Positions 24,546 through 35,312 of a stretch of 64,000 nt of DNA are shown piece after piece. The DNA comes from Aureimonas endophytica (GTDB taxonomy: Bacteria; Pseudomonadota; Alphaproteobacteria; Rhizobiales; Rhizobiaceae). Position numbers and translations under genes: made by a program. Where the stretch lies: NCBI RefSeq assembly GCF_014642635.1, contig NZ_BMIQ01000006.1, positions 124,001 through 188,000 of the forward strand. The letters are read 5' to 3'. A model generated the notes under the pieces. It saw only the letters and a program-made list of their open reading frames with translations. It was not told the origin of the DNA and did no database searches. Position 1 is the first letter of the stretch; every line of letters begins with the position of its first letter.

Positions 24546-25478
24546 ATGACGACCAACGAGACCCGCGCGGCCGGCGGAACCGGCCTTTACGGCCTGCCTC
24601 CGCAGGAACTGATCGACCTGCCCGCCGGGGCGCGGCAGGTCTCGCCGCTGCTGCCGGGCGCGGAGCGCCTGGAGGACCTCGCCGATACGAGCCTCGACGC
24701 CGCGATCGCCCTCGTGCCGCCCGGCACGATCGAGCGGCGCCATGTCCTCGCCCATCTCCTCAGGGCGCTGCGGCCGGGCGGCTCGCTGACGGCGCTCGGG
24801 CCGAAGGACAAGGGCGGCAACCGCATCGCGGCCGAGCTGGAAGCCTTCGGCTGCGAGGCGGCCTCCGACAGCCGCCGGCATTTCCGCATCCTGGAGACGG
24901 TCCGGCCGGCCGAGCTTTCCGGCATCGCGGCGGCGATCGCGGCCGGCGCGCCGCGCCGCGACGCGGCGCTCGGACTCTGGACGCAGGCCGGCATCTTCGC
25001 CGCCGACCGCATCGATCCGGGCACGCGGCTCCTCATCGACCATCTGCCGCCGCTCGCCGGGCGCGGCGCCGATCTCGGCTGCGGCCTCGGCCTCCTCGGC
25101 CGCGCCGCGCTGGCGCAGCCGAAGGTGACGAGCCTCCTGTCGATCGACATCGACCGCCGCGCCGTCGACGCGGCCGAGCGCAATCTCGAAGATCCCCGCG
25201 CCGCGTTTCTCTGGGCGGACCTGCGCCAGGAGATCCCCGGCCTCGCCCCGCTCGACTTCGTCCTGTCGAACCCGCCCTTCCACGATGCGGGCACCGAGGA
25301 CCGCCATCTCGGCCAGGGCTTCGTCCGCCGCGCCGCCGCGCTGCTGCGCAAGGGCGGCAGCGCCGTCATCGTCGCCAACCGGCACCTGCCCTACGAGGCG
25401 GTGCTCGCCGAGAGCTTCGCCCGCGTCGCGCTTCTCGCCGAAGGCGGCGGCTACAAGCTCTTCGAGGCCCGGCGATGA
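24546..25478 (+). CDS. Class I SAM-dependent methyltransferase, RsmC-like
   Basis: Probable 16S rRNA (guanine-N2) methyltransferase of the RsmC/RlmG type. The 310-residue protein has a partial N-terminal domain (about 1-150) and a C-terminal Rossmann methyltransferase domain. Its SAM loop is ADLGCGLGLLGRAAL (about 178-192), an acidic second strand is IDIDRRAVDAAERN, and the catalytic motif is LSNPPFHDAG (NPPF, about 239-242), the N6/N2-type signature. The ATG at 24546 begins MTTNETR; the longer in-frame extension upstream is not conserved-looking. Its stop overlaps the pseudouridine synthase start by 4 bp (ATGA), so the pair is coupled, and both act on rRNA. Confidence 0.87.
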   Translation: MTTNETRAAGGTGLYGLPPQELIDLPAGARQVSPLLPGAERLEDLADTSLDAAIALVPPGTIERRHVLAHLLRALRPGGSLTALGPKDKGGNRIAAELEAFGCEAASDSRRHFRILETVRPAELSGIAAAIAAGAPRRDAALGLWTQAGIFAADRIDPGTRLLIDHLPPLAGRGADLGCGLGLLGRAALAQPKVTSLLSIDIDRRAVDAAERNLEDPRAAFLWADLRQEIPGLAPLDFVLSNPPFHDAGTEDRHLGQGFVRRAAALLRKGGSAVIVANRHLPYEAVLAESFARVALLAEGGGYKLFEARR

Positions 25479-26224
25479 AACTTCCCCAGGTCCGGCTCGA
25501 CCGTCTCCTCGCCAATCTCGGCTATGGCTCGCGCCGCGAGATCCAGATGCTGGCGCGCCAGGAGCGCATCCTCATCGACGGCGCGCCGGTGGAGAATGCG
25601 GAAGCGCGGCTGGCCGTCGCGCCGGATCTTTCGAGCCGCATGGTGGTCGACGGCGAGGCGCTCGATCCGCTGCCTGGCATGGTGCTGATGCTCAACAAGC
25701 CGCTCGGCGTCACCTGTTCGCACAAGGAGGCGGGACCGCTCGTCTACGGGTTGCTGCCCCCGCGCTGGCGTCGGCGCGATCCGGCGCTCTCCACCATCGG
25801 CCGGCTCGACAAGGAGACCTCGGGCCTCCTGCTCCTCACCGACGACGGCGCCCTCCTCCATCGCGTCATCTCGCCGAAGCATCATGTGCCGAAGCGCTAT
25901 CGCGCCCGCCTCGCCCGGCCGCTGCGCGGCGACGAGGCGGCGGCCTTCGCCGCCGGCACCCTGATGCTGGAGGGCGAGGACAAGCCGTTGCTGCCGGCCC
26001 GGCTCGACATCCTCGGGCCATGCGAGGCGAGCGTCACCGTCACCGAAGGGCGCTATCATCAGGTGCGGCGCATGTTCGCGGCGCTCGGCAACCATGTCGA
26101 GGCGCTGCACCGCGAAAGCCTCGGGCTCCTGGAACTGCCGGGCGATCTCGAAGCCGGCGCCCATCGCCTGCTCGGCGCCGAGGATGTCGCGCGCATCTTC
26201 GCCGCGCCGCCCCTCGCGCCATGA
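25475..26224 (+). CDS. rsuA: RsuA-family 16S rRNA pseudouridine synthase
   Basis: Converts a uridine (U516 in E. coli numbering) of 16S rRNA to pseudouridine. The 249-residue protein has an N-terminal S4 RNA-binding domain (VRLDRLLANLGYGSRREIQMLARQERILIDG, about 7-37). A catalytic pseudouridine synthase domain follows, with GRLDKETSGLLLLTDDG (about residues 109-125), where the Asp is the catalytic residue. The later conserved strand ITEGRYHQVRRMFAALG appears as VTEGRYHQVRRMFAALG. It overlaps both neighbours by 4 bp (ATGA), the middle of a tightly coupled trio. Confidence 0.92.
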   Translation: MKLPQVRLDRLLANLGYGSRREIQMLARQERILIDGAPVENAEARLAVAPDLSSRMVVDGEALDPLPGMVLMLNKPLGVTCSHKEAGPLVYGLLPPRWRRRDPALSTIGRLDKETSGLLLLTDDGALLHRVISPKHHVPKRYRARLARPLRGDEAAAFAAGTLMLEGEDKPLLPARLDILGPCEASVTVTEGRYHQVRRMFAALGNHVEALHRESLGLLELPGDLEAGAHRLLGAEDVARIFAAPPLAP

Positions 26225-27129
26225 GCGACGATCTCCCGCTCGACCGCGCTTTCGAGCCGCGTCACGGCGAACCGGTGGCGGTGGCGCCCGGCGTCCTGCG
26301 GCTCACCGCCCGCAATGCCGGACCCTTCACCTTCCACGGCACGAACAGCTACCTCCTCGGCCATGACCGGCTTCTCCTCGTCGATCCCGGCCCGGACGAG
26401 GACGCGCATCTCGACGCGCTTCTGGCGGCGACGGCCGGGCGGCCGGTCGAGGCGATCCTTCTCACCCATACCCATCGCGATCATACGGCGCTGGTCCAAC
26501 GAGCAAAGGCGCTGTTCGGCGCCCCGGTCCTCGCCGAAGGGCCGCATCGCCCCTCCCGGCCGCCGCGCGACGGCGAGGCGCTGCGACTCGACGCCGCCGG
26601 CGATTCGAGCCTCGTCCCCGACCGGCGCCTCGCCGACGGCGAGACCATCGCGAGCGATCTCGGCGCGATCGAGATCGTCGCGACGCCCGGCCACGCGGCG
26701 AACCATCTCGCCTTCGCCCTGCCGGGCGGCGTGCTCCTGTCGGGCGATCACGTCATGGCCTGGTCCACCAGCATCGTCGCGCCGCCGGACGGGGCGATGG
26801 CCGACTACATGGCCTCGCTCGACAAGCTGCTGGCGCGCAGCGACGATCTCTATCTGCCGGGCCATGGCGGCCCCGTTCGCCGGCCGGCCCGCTTCGTGCG
26901 GGCGATGAAGACCCATCGGTCGATGCGCGAGGCGGCGATCCTCGCGGCGCTGCGCGCCGGCGACGGCGAGGCGGCGGCGATCGTCGCCCGCGTCTATCGC
27001 GGGCTCGATCCGCGCCTCGCCGACGCGGCGGCGCTGTCCGTCCTGGCGCATCTCGAAGACCTGGTCGCGCGCGGCCTCGTCATCAGCGACGGCCCGCCCG
27101 CGCTCGCCGCCCGGTTCCGCCCGAGCTGA
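26221..27129 (+). CDS. Metallo-beta-lactamase fold hydrolase (LACTB2-like)
   Basis: A 302-residue MBL-fold protein with the zinc motif LTHTHRDHTAL (HxHxDH, His83, His85, Asp87, His88). Later ligands are in TPGHAANHLAF and LSGDHVMAW, and LPGHGGPV is near the C-terminal part. The C-terminal helical tail (about 240-300, RGLDPRLADAAALSVLAHLEDLVARGLV) is typical of LACTB2-type proteins, which include ribonucleases and thioester hydrolases. The coupling to rsuA suggests an RNA-related role, but that is inference. It overlaps the rsuA stop by 4 bp. Its stop is 3 bp from the convergent DUF1499 gene. Confidence 0.88.
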   Translation: MSDDLPLDRAFEPRHGEPVAVAPGVLRLTARNAGPFTFHGTNSYLLGHDRLLLVDPGPDEDAHLDALLAATAGRPVEAILLTHTHRDHTALVQRAKALFGAPVLAEGPHRPSRPPRDGEALRLDAAGDSSLVPDRRLADGETIASDLGAIEIVATPGHAANHLAFALPGGVLLSGDHVMAWSTSIVAPPDGAMADYMASLDKLLARSDDLYLPGHGGPVRRPARFVRAMKTHRSMREAAILAALRAGDGEAAAIVARVYRGLDPRLADAAALSVLAHLEDLVARGLVISDGPPALAARFRPS

Positions 27130-27132
27130 GCG

Positions 27133-27996
27133 CTAGCGCGCGGCCGGCGTCACCGTACCGATCATGGCGGTGTCGACCCGAGCCAGAAAGGTCTCGATGA
27201 ACCGGCGGTTCTGGCCGAAATCGCGCCCGCCGAAGCGCGAGACCGAGCGCAGATCGAGATAGGCCTGATCCTCGTCCTCGGTGATGCGGATCTCGACATC
27301 GCTCGGCAGCCGCAGCACCGGCCCCTCGGCGACCGCCGCGACGCGATATTCGCCGGATTCGGGCTGGTCCAGCGGGTCCGGCGCCTCCGCCGTCTCGTCC
27401 TCGTCCGGCGCGATGCGGGGCGTCGGCACCGGGATCTGGCCGAAGCGCGGCGCGGGCGCGGCGGGCGTCGCCGCCTCCGGCTCGTCGGGAACGGGCTTCG
27501 GATCGGCGGTCTTCACCTCGGCGACGGTCCAGCCGACATCGCCGAGCACGGTGCGGACGGCTTGATAGACCTGCGAGGCGCGCACCGGAAAGGTGCGCCC
27601 CTCGATCACCGCCTCGGGCGGCACGGCGACGACGGCGCCCTCGGCCTCGGCGAGCCCGACGGTCTCGGCCATGTTGGTCGGCGGGCTGCCCAGCGCCAGC
27701 GCGCCGGCCAGCGCGAAGGGCGTGGCGACGAGGAGCCCGACGAACAAAGCCGCGAGCGCCGCCTGCCCGCCCGCATGGCCCCGCCGCCAGACGCGCCAGA
27801 GACCGGCGCCGGCAAGGGCCAAAGCGAGGGCGACGAAGGCGGCGACCAGGGCGGCCAAGATGCGCAGCGTGGAGAAATCGATGCCGCCGCGCCGGAAGAT
27901 CACGACGGCGACGACGAGGAGGAGGCCGGAAAAGCAGGCAAGGCGCCGCGCGAAACGGGCAAGGCGCAGGTGCTTGCGCAGATAGTGGCCGGCCAT
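27133..27996 (-). CDS. DUF1499 domain membrane protein
   Basis: A 287-residue protein with three hydrophobic helices in the N-terminal third (about residues 16-36, 44-66 and 78-100). A C-terminal DUF1499 domain (about residues 130-285) follows; its typical parts are IEGRTFPVRASQVYQAVRTVLGDVGWTV, LRLPSDVEIRITEDEDQAYLDLRSVSRFGGRDFGQNRRFIETFLARVD. A Pro/Glu-rich insert lies at about 165-215. DUF1499 has no established function. The start ATG at 27996 gives MAGHYLRKHLRLARF. Convergent with the MBL gene (3 bp). Confidence 0.87.
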   Translation of the reverse strand: MAGHYLRKHLRLARFARRLACFSGLLLVVAVVIFRRGGIDFSTLRILAALVAAFVALALALAGAGLWRVWRRGHAGGQAALAALFVGLLVATPFALAGALALGSPPTNMAETVGLAEAEGAVVAVPPEAVIEGRTFPVRASQVYQAVRTVLGDVGWTVAEVKTADPKPVPDEPEAATPAAPAPRFGQIPVPTPRIAPDEDETAEAPDPLDQPESGEYRVAAVAEGPVLRLPSDVEIRITEDEDQAYLDLRSVSRFGGRDFGQNRRFIETFLARVDTAMIGTVTPAAR

Positions 27997-28125
27997 CGCT
28001 TTCCCGCCCGATCGCAGAATTCCGAAGCGCTGCCATAGCCGAATTCCGTGCCGCGCCAAAGCGCTGTGCCGAGCCCCTCCCTGGAGGGCGCCTTGATGAG
28101 GCCCCAATCCGCCGGCCAATTCCCC

Positions 28126-28159
28126 GGCTGGTCGTCCCGTTCCGGCGGGCCGACCAGCC
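28126..28159 (+). promoter_or_regulatory. Strong hairpin in the leader of the gene at 28182
   Basis: GGCTGGTCG (28126-28134) pairs with CGACCAGCC (28151-28159), and inside it CCCG (28136-28139) pairs with CGGG (28146-28149), with one T/C mismatch and a 6-base loop. The 13 base pairs end 22 bases before the ATG at 28182. No gene on either strand ends here, so it is not an obvious terminator of a neighbour. It could be an attenuator, an mRNA stabiliser or a protein-binding leader element. Confidence 0.5.
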
Positions 28160-28181
28160 AAAGAGACGGGGGATCGAACCC

Positions 28182-28592
28182 ATGCTGAACGACATCGCCG
28201 CCGGCGCGCCGGCGCCGCTGGAAGGCTTCGAGGCGGTCGAACTGGAACTCGCGCTCGACCTGCAGGAGCCGAGCCACGGCAATTTCGAGAACTGCGTGCG
28301 CAGCGCCGCCGAGATGGTGGGCGGCGAGATGCTGTTCGACATGCCAGCGGACGGCTCGCTGGAGGACGCCTCGCGCATCGCGGCCTTCCGCGTGCCGGGC
28401 CCGGCCAACGACCCGCGCATCGTCTTCGCCATTCTCGACGAGGCCGAGGAGCAGATCCGCATCGCCGGGCGCGAGGAGATCGGCGAGCGCTTCTACGGCT
28501 TCGCGCAGTCCTTCGTCGGCGTTCTGGAGCGCATCCGCGACAGTCTGGCCGGCACCGGCGAGGCCGGCCGGCCGCAGACGCTCTCGTCCTAG
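28182..28592 (+). CDS. Hypothetical protein, acidic, unrecognised
   Basis: I do not recognise this 136-residue protein. It has no signal peptide or membrane segment, is acidic, and looks like a small alpha/beta protein ending in a helical C-terminus (REEIGERFYGFAQSFVGVLERIRDSL). It has a single Cys at residue 38. It starts behind a GGGGGA-like ribosome site about 8 bases before the ATG and a long hairpin. Its stop is 3 bp from the convergent ppdK gene. Codon use is like its neighbours, so it is not an obvious recent import. It stands alone as a transcription unit between two minus-strand genes. Confidence 0.75.
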   Translation: MLNDIAAGAPAPLEGFEAVELELALDLQEPSHGNFENCVRSAAEMVGGEMLFDMPADGSLEDASRIAAFRVPGPANDPRIVFAILDEAEEQIRIAGREEIGERFYGFAQSFVGVLERIRDSLAGTGEAGRPQTLSS

Positions 28593-28595
28593 CGG

Positions 28596-31298
<2,703 letters not shown>

Positions 31299-31353
31299 CG
31301 CGCCGAGCGTCACCCTTCCTGGTCGATCGTCCACCCTTCGCCGACAGGACTAC

Positions 31354-31396
31354 GGAATTTCGCGCCGCCCGCCAATTGCTGCGGCGCAAAATTTCC
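31354..31396 (-). terminator. Imperfect hairpin between dsbA and ppdK
   Basis: On the plus strand GGAATTTCGCGCCGC and GCGGCGCAAAATTTCC form a stem of about 14 pairs with one bulge and one G-T pair, around a 12-base loop. It follows the dsbA-like gene stop (31408) in the direction of transcription and precedes ppdK, so it could separate the two transcripts. There is no U-tract, so a simple intrinsic terminator is not certain. Confidence 0.4.
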
Positions 31397-31407
31397 GGTT
31401 CCGCGGC

Positions 31408-32109
31408 TCAGGAGGCGGCGTCGAGAACGGCGGCGAATTCCGCCGCCGGCATCGCGCCCTCGTAGCGCTTGCCGTTGATGAAGAAGGTCGGCGTCGCCTG
31501 GACGCCGAATTGCGTCTCGCCGCGCTGCTGCGTCGCGACGACCTTGGCCTGGAGATCCTTGTCGGTCAGGCAGGCCTTGAAGCTGTCCTCGGTGAAGCCG
31601 GCGAGCTTGGCGATGTCGAGCAGCGCCTGGGAGGCGTTCTGCGCCCGCGCCCAGGTCTCCTGCTGCTCGAAGAGCACCTCGACCATCGCGTTGCGCCGGC
31701 CGTCCGGCGCGCAGCGCGCCAGCATGAAGGCGGCGACGGCGCGCGGATCGAAGGGGAACTCGCGCAGGATCAGCTTGGCCTTGCCGGTGTCGATATAGTC
31801 CTTCTTGATCTGCGGCAGGGTGTTCACCGCGAAGTCGGCGCAATGGCCGCAGGTCATCGAGGCATATTCGACGATGGTGATCGGCGCGTTGGCCTCGCCC
31901 ATCACGATGTCGGGCAGCGGGCCGGGCTCCATCAGCTTGGCGACATCGACATTGCCCTTGGCGGCCGGCGCCTTGGCGGCCGCGCCGGGCAGCTGTGTCG
32001 CGCTCTCCTGGGCGGCGGCCGGCGCGACGGCGGCGCCGAGGACCGCGCCCCCGAGGCCGAGACAGAGCGCCAGAGCGAGAGCGGGGCGCGACGGGCGGAG
32101 ACGGGACAT
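31408..32109 (-). CDS. DsbA-family thioredoxin-fold oxidoreductase
   Basis: Periplasmic dithiol oxidoreductase. The 233-residue precursor has a signal peptide (about 1-34) and an Ala/Pro linker, then a DsbA-like domain with the active site CGHC (Cys87-Gly-His-Cys90) in IVEYASMTCGHCADF. The cis-proline loop is ATPTFFING near residue 210. The helical insert that follows the active site (DYIDTGKAKLILREFPFDPRAVAAFM) is typical. In many Hyphomicrobiales a DsbA-family gene of this type lies just after DUF721 and mutY, as here. The partner dsbB is at 4830-5360. It is 89 bp from the DUF721 gene stop. Confidence 0.92.
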   Translation of the reverse strand: MSRLRPSRPALALALCLGLGGAVLGAAVAPAAAQESATQLPGAAAKAPAAKGNVDVAKLMEPGPLPDIVMGEANAPITIVEYASMTCGHCADFAVNTLPQIKKDYIDTGKAKLILREFPFDPRAVAAFMLARCAPDGRRNAMVEVLFEQQETWARAQNASQALLDIAKLAGFTEDSFKACLTDKDLQAKVVATQQRGETQFGVQATPTFFINGKRYEGAMPAAEFAAVLDAAS

Positions 32110-32198
32110 GGCGGATCGGCCTTCCGGGAGGGCTTCGGATTTCCGCTCTGATTAGGAACTGATTGCGGCGCTGCCAAGTCGTATCGCGACCCGGCGCG

Positions 32199-32699
32199 TC
32201 AAGTTTTCGGGGGCAGCCGGGCCAGCATGCTCGCGGCATAGTCGGCGAGCGCCTGGCGCAGCTTCGGGTCCTCGATCCGCTCCACCAGCGTCTCGATCCG
32301 CCGCGCCTCGCTCTCGCCGAGGGCGCGCAGCTTCGGCTTGGCGTCGCGCGGCGGCGCGGCGACCGCCTTCTGCACGATTCGCAGCCGGTCCACCGCATGA
32401 TGGCCGAGAAAGGCGTTGACGCGCTGCACGATCTCGTCCGCCTCGTGCTGGAGGCGCAGCGCCGAGGCGCCCTCGCAGGCGACGACGAGCGTCGCGGGGC
32501 GGAAGGCGTCGTTCGAGCCGGCACCGGGCGGCCAGACCAGCTTTTCCGGCCGCGTCACGCCTTCGAGCCTTTGGCCGACGATCTCGGGCCAGGCGCCGAT
32601 CAGGCCGATCGTCATGCCGGCCTTCTTGCGCAGGACCGGGTCGAGCAGCGCCTGCGCCGTCTCGCCGACCGGTGCCGGCGGCCTCGGCCGGCGGTTCAC
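32199..32699 (-). CDS. DUF721 (DciA-like) protein
   Basis: A 166-residue protein with the DUF721 domain at its N-terminus (ALLDPVLRKKAGMTIGLIGAWPEIVGQRLEGVTRPEKL, about 18-55). Known members such as DciA help load the replicative helicase DnaB in bacteria without DnaC; whether this alphaproteobacterial copy does so is inferred. The central stretch TLVVACEGASALRLQHEADEIVQRVNAFLGHHAVDRLRI is the typical KH-like fold. The start is the GTG at 32699, which overlaps the stop of the upstream polytopic membrane gene by 3 bp (GTGA), so the two are coupled. Downstream is the DsbA-like gene. Confidence 0.85.
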   Translation of the reverse strand: MNRRPRPPAPVGETAQALLDPVLRKKAGMTIGLIGAWPEIVGQRLEGVTRPEKLVWPPGAGSNDAFRPATLVVACEGASALRLQHEADEIVQRVNAFLGHHAVDRLRIVQKAVAAPPRDAKPKLRALGESEARRIETLVERIEDPKLRQALADYAASMLARLPPKT

Positions 32700-34069
32700 C
32701 GCGCCCGGCCCGGCCCGGGCGCCGGCACGGAGGCGGCGATGAGCGCCACGGCGAAGGCCCAGACCGCGTCGAGAATGTCGTGGAAGAACATGATGTTCGA
32801 CAGGCCGGGCACGAGAAAGGCGAGGACGAGTACCAGGGCGGCGGCAAGGCGCCGCGTGCCGCCGACCAGCCGCCGCGCCCGGAACGCCGTCCAGAGCGGC
32901 GCGAGAATGACGAGAACGAGAGCCGCGATGCCGACGAGACCGGCGCCGATGCCAACGGTCAGGAAGATATTGTGGAGATGGCTGAAGGAGAAGCCGGCGA
33001 AGGCATCGGAATCGAGATAGGGCTCGATCGCCGCCCAATGGGCCTCGCGCCCGTAGCCGAACCAGGGACGGGCCCGGAACGCCTCCATCGCCGCCTCGTA
33101 CATGGCGCGGCGCAGGTTGAGCGAGGTCGCGGTGTCGACATTGGCGCCGATCAGCGACAGGTCGGACAGCATGGCCTCGATCCGCAGGCGCACCACGGGC
33201 GCGACGGCCACCGCCAGCGCGACGAGAACGACGAGGGCGAGCCCCGCCACGGCGGCGCGCAGCGTCGGCGAGCCGCGCCGCCAGAGTTCCGCAAGGCTGC
33301 GCCGCCGGGCGAACAGCGCGACGAGAAGGATCGCCGGCAGAGCCGGCCAGGCGCCGCGCATGCCGGACAGAAGCACGGCGAGACAGGCGCCGAGACAGCC
33401 GCAGGCGGCGAAGAGGGCCTGGCCGCGCCGTGGCCGGTCGGGCAGCGACAGAAGCGACCAGCCGGCGGCGAGAAGCGCGCAGATCGAGAGCGGCCCCGGA
33501 TTGCCGGCGAGGCCGGCGACCCGGTCGGCCCGAAGCAGATAGTCGACGAGGCAGATCGGGATCAGCAGGATGCCGCCCGCCGCCGCGCCGAGAAAGGCCG
33601 GCGGCAAGCTGTCGCGGAAGCTCGAACAGCGAAGGCGCGGAACGAGCAGGACCGGCAGGGCCAGAAGCGCGAGCTTGCCGAGCTCGTAGCCGGCGAGGCC
33701 GAGCGAGAAGCCCGTCGCGAGGCCCTGATGGTAGATGTCGGACGAGGCCATGACCGCGACGAAGAGCAGCATGGAAAGGACGATCGGCAGATCGGACCGC
33801 TCCAGGCGAAAGGCGAAACGCCGCAGGAGCATGGAGATCAGCGCCCAGGCGGCGAGCACGGCCGCGACCACGGAGGCGGCCGAGCCGCCGCAGGCGGCGA
33901 GCAGGAAGAAGGTGAAGTTCGACAGGCGGTTGCGCCGGCCGAGCCCGTAGCGGCCGGGCTCCAGGAGCAGCCGGCGGAGCTGGGCGGCGCGGCCGCGCGG
34001 CGCGGCGATCGGCGCCTTGGCGAGAAGGTCGAGGCCGCTGCGCGGCGGCGCGGCGCCCGGTCTCGTCAT
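32696..34069 (-). CDS. O-antigen ligase/Wzy-like polytopic membrane protein
   Basis: A 457-residue inner-membrane protein with about ten to twelve hydrophobic helices. A large periplasmic loop before the last helices has GYGREAHWAAIEPYL and FSHLHNIFLTVGIGAGLVGI; the His-containing HN motif in this place is the Wzy_C/WaaL-type signature. Members ligate or polymerise lipid-linked glycans for LPS or capsule. No glycosyltransferase genes are nearby, so its glycan is unknown. The start is ATG 34069; an ATG 25 codons upstream would bring it close to the divergent mutY start. Its stop overlaps the DUF721 start (GTGA). Codon use is like its neighbours. Confidence 0.8.
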   Translation of the reverse strand: MTRPGAAPPRSGLDLLAKAPIAAPRGRAAQLRRLLLEPGRYGLGRRNRLSNFTFFLLAACGGSAASVVAAVLAAWALISMLLRRFAFRLERSDLPIVLSMLLFVAVMASSDIYHQGLATGFSLGLAGYELGKLALLALPVLLVPRLRCSSFRDSLPPAFLGAAAGGILLIPICLVDYLLRADRVAGLAGNPGPLSICALLAAGWSLLSLPDRPRRGQALFAACGCLGACLAVLLSGMRGAWPALPAILLVALFARRRSLAELWRRGSPTLRAAVAGLALVVLVALAVAVAPVVRLRIEAMLSDLSLIGANVDTATSLNLRRAMYEAAMEAFRARPWFGYGREAHWAAIEPYLDSDAFAGFSFSHLHNIFLTVGIGAGLVGIAALVLVILAPLWTAFRARRLVGGTRRLAAALVLVLAFLVPGLSNIMFFHDILDAVWAFAVALIAASVPAPGPGRAR

Positions 34070-34208
34070 GCCACGCTCCGGGCTTCGGCCGCCCTTGCCA
34101 TCCTCGGCCGCATGGGTTTTCTCGACTGTCTCGGCATGAAGCATTCGATCCGGCGCCACCGCCTGCCGGACGGAGGCGCTTCCTCCCCTGCCGATGCGAC
34201 GGCGAGAC

Positions 34209-35312
34209 ATGCAAGTCAAGTTCGAGAACGACCCGACGCCGTCAGCGGCCACCGTCACCCGGCCGCTTCTCGACTGGTACGACCGGCATGCGCGCGACCT
34301 GCCCTGGCGCGTCTCGCCCGCCGACCGGCGGCGCGGCGTTTTGCCCGACCCCTATCGCGTCTGGCTGTCGGAAGTGATGCTGCAACAGACGACGGTCGCG
34401 GCGGTGAAATCCTATTTCGCGGCCTTTCTCGCCCGCTGGCCGAGCGTCGAGGCGCTGGCCGCCGCGCCGAGCGAGGCGGTGATGGGCGCCTGGGCGGGGC
34501 TCGGCTACTATGCGCGGGCGCGCAATCTCCATGCCTGCGCCAAGGCCGTCGCGGCGGAGCATGGCGGCGTCTTCCCGAACAGCGCGGCGGGTCTGAAGCG
34601 CCTGCCCGGCATCGGCGACTATACGAGCGCCGCCATCGCCGCCATCGCCTTCGACGAGCCCGTCGCGGTGGTGGACGGCAATATCGAGCGCGTCGTCTCG
34701 CGGCTCTTCGCCATCGAGACGCCCCTGCCCCAGTCGCGCCCGCTCATCCGCCATCATGTCGACGCTCTGACCCCGGCGGACCGGCCGGGTGACTTCGCGC
34801 AAGCGATGATGGATCTCGGCGCGACGATCTGCACGCCGCGCCGGCCGGCCTGCATCGTCTGCCCGGCGCAGCCCGTCTGCACCGGGCGGCGGGCCGGCAT
34901 CGCCGAACGGCTGCCCGCCAAGCTGCCGAAGCGCGCCAAGCCGCAACGGCGCGGCGCGGCCTTCGTCGCGGTGCGCCCCGCCGACGGCGCGGTCTGGCTG
35001 CGGCGCCGGCCGGCGGCCGGCATGCTGGGCGGCATGGCCGAGCCGCCGAGCAGTGCCTGGAGCGCCAAGGCGGACGGCGCGCTCGGGCCGGCCGCCGCCC
35101 CCTTTCCCGGCGACTGGCGGCGGGTGGGCAGCGTCGCGCACGGCTTCACCCATTTCGACCTGGAGCTCGACGTCTGGCGGACGGAGACGGCCGCGACGCC
35201 GGCGGCCGAGGGCTGGTGGTCGGCGCCGGACCAGCTCGGCACGGTAGCGCTGCCGACGCTGATGCGCAAGGCCGTGACGCTCGCCTTGAAGGATAGGAAG
35301 GCCTCGACATGA
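34209..35312 (+). CDS. mutY: A/G-specific adenine glycosylase
   Basis: Removes adenine mispaired with 8-oxoguanine. The 367-residue protein has the HhH-GPD fold with catalytic Glu55 in WLSEVMLQQT and Asp156 in VDGNIERVV. The [4Fe-4S] ligands are Cys208, Cys215, Cys218 and Cys224 (C-x6-C-x2-C-x5-C). A C-terminal NUDIX-like recognition domain (about 235-360, AFVAVRPADGAVWLRRRP and HGFTHFDLELDVW) is present. The start ATG at 34209 (MQVKFENDP) is preferred to an earlier in-frame codon. Its stop overlaps the HAD gene start (ATGA). It is divergent from the O-antigen-ligase-like gene over 139 bp. Confidence 0.94.
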   Translation: MQVKFENDPTPSAATVTRPLLDWYDRHARDLPWRVSPADRRRGVLPDPYRVWLSEVMLQQTTVAAVKSYFAAFLARWPSVEALAAAPSEAVMGAWAGLGYYARARNLHACAKAVAAEHGGVFPNSAAGLKRLPGIGDYTSAAIAAIAFDEPVAVVDGNIERVVSRLFAIETPLPQSRPLIRHHVDALTPADRPGDFAQAMMDLGATICTPRRPACIVCPAQPVCTGRRAGIAERLPAKLPKRAKPQRRGAAFVAVRPADGAVWLRRRPAAGMLGGMAEPPSSAWSAKADGALGPAAAPFPGDWRRVGSVAHGFTHFDLELDVWRTETAATPAAEGWWSAPDQLGTVALPTLMRKAVTLALKDRKAST

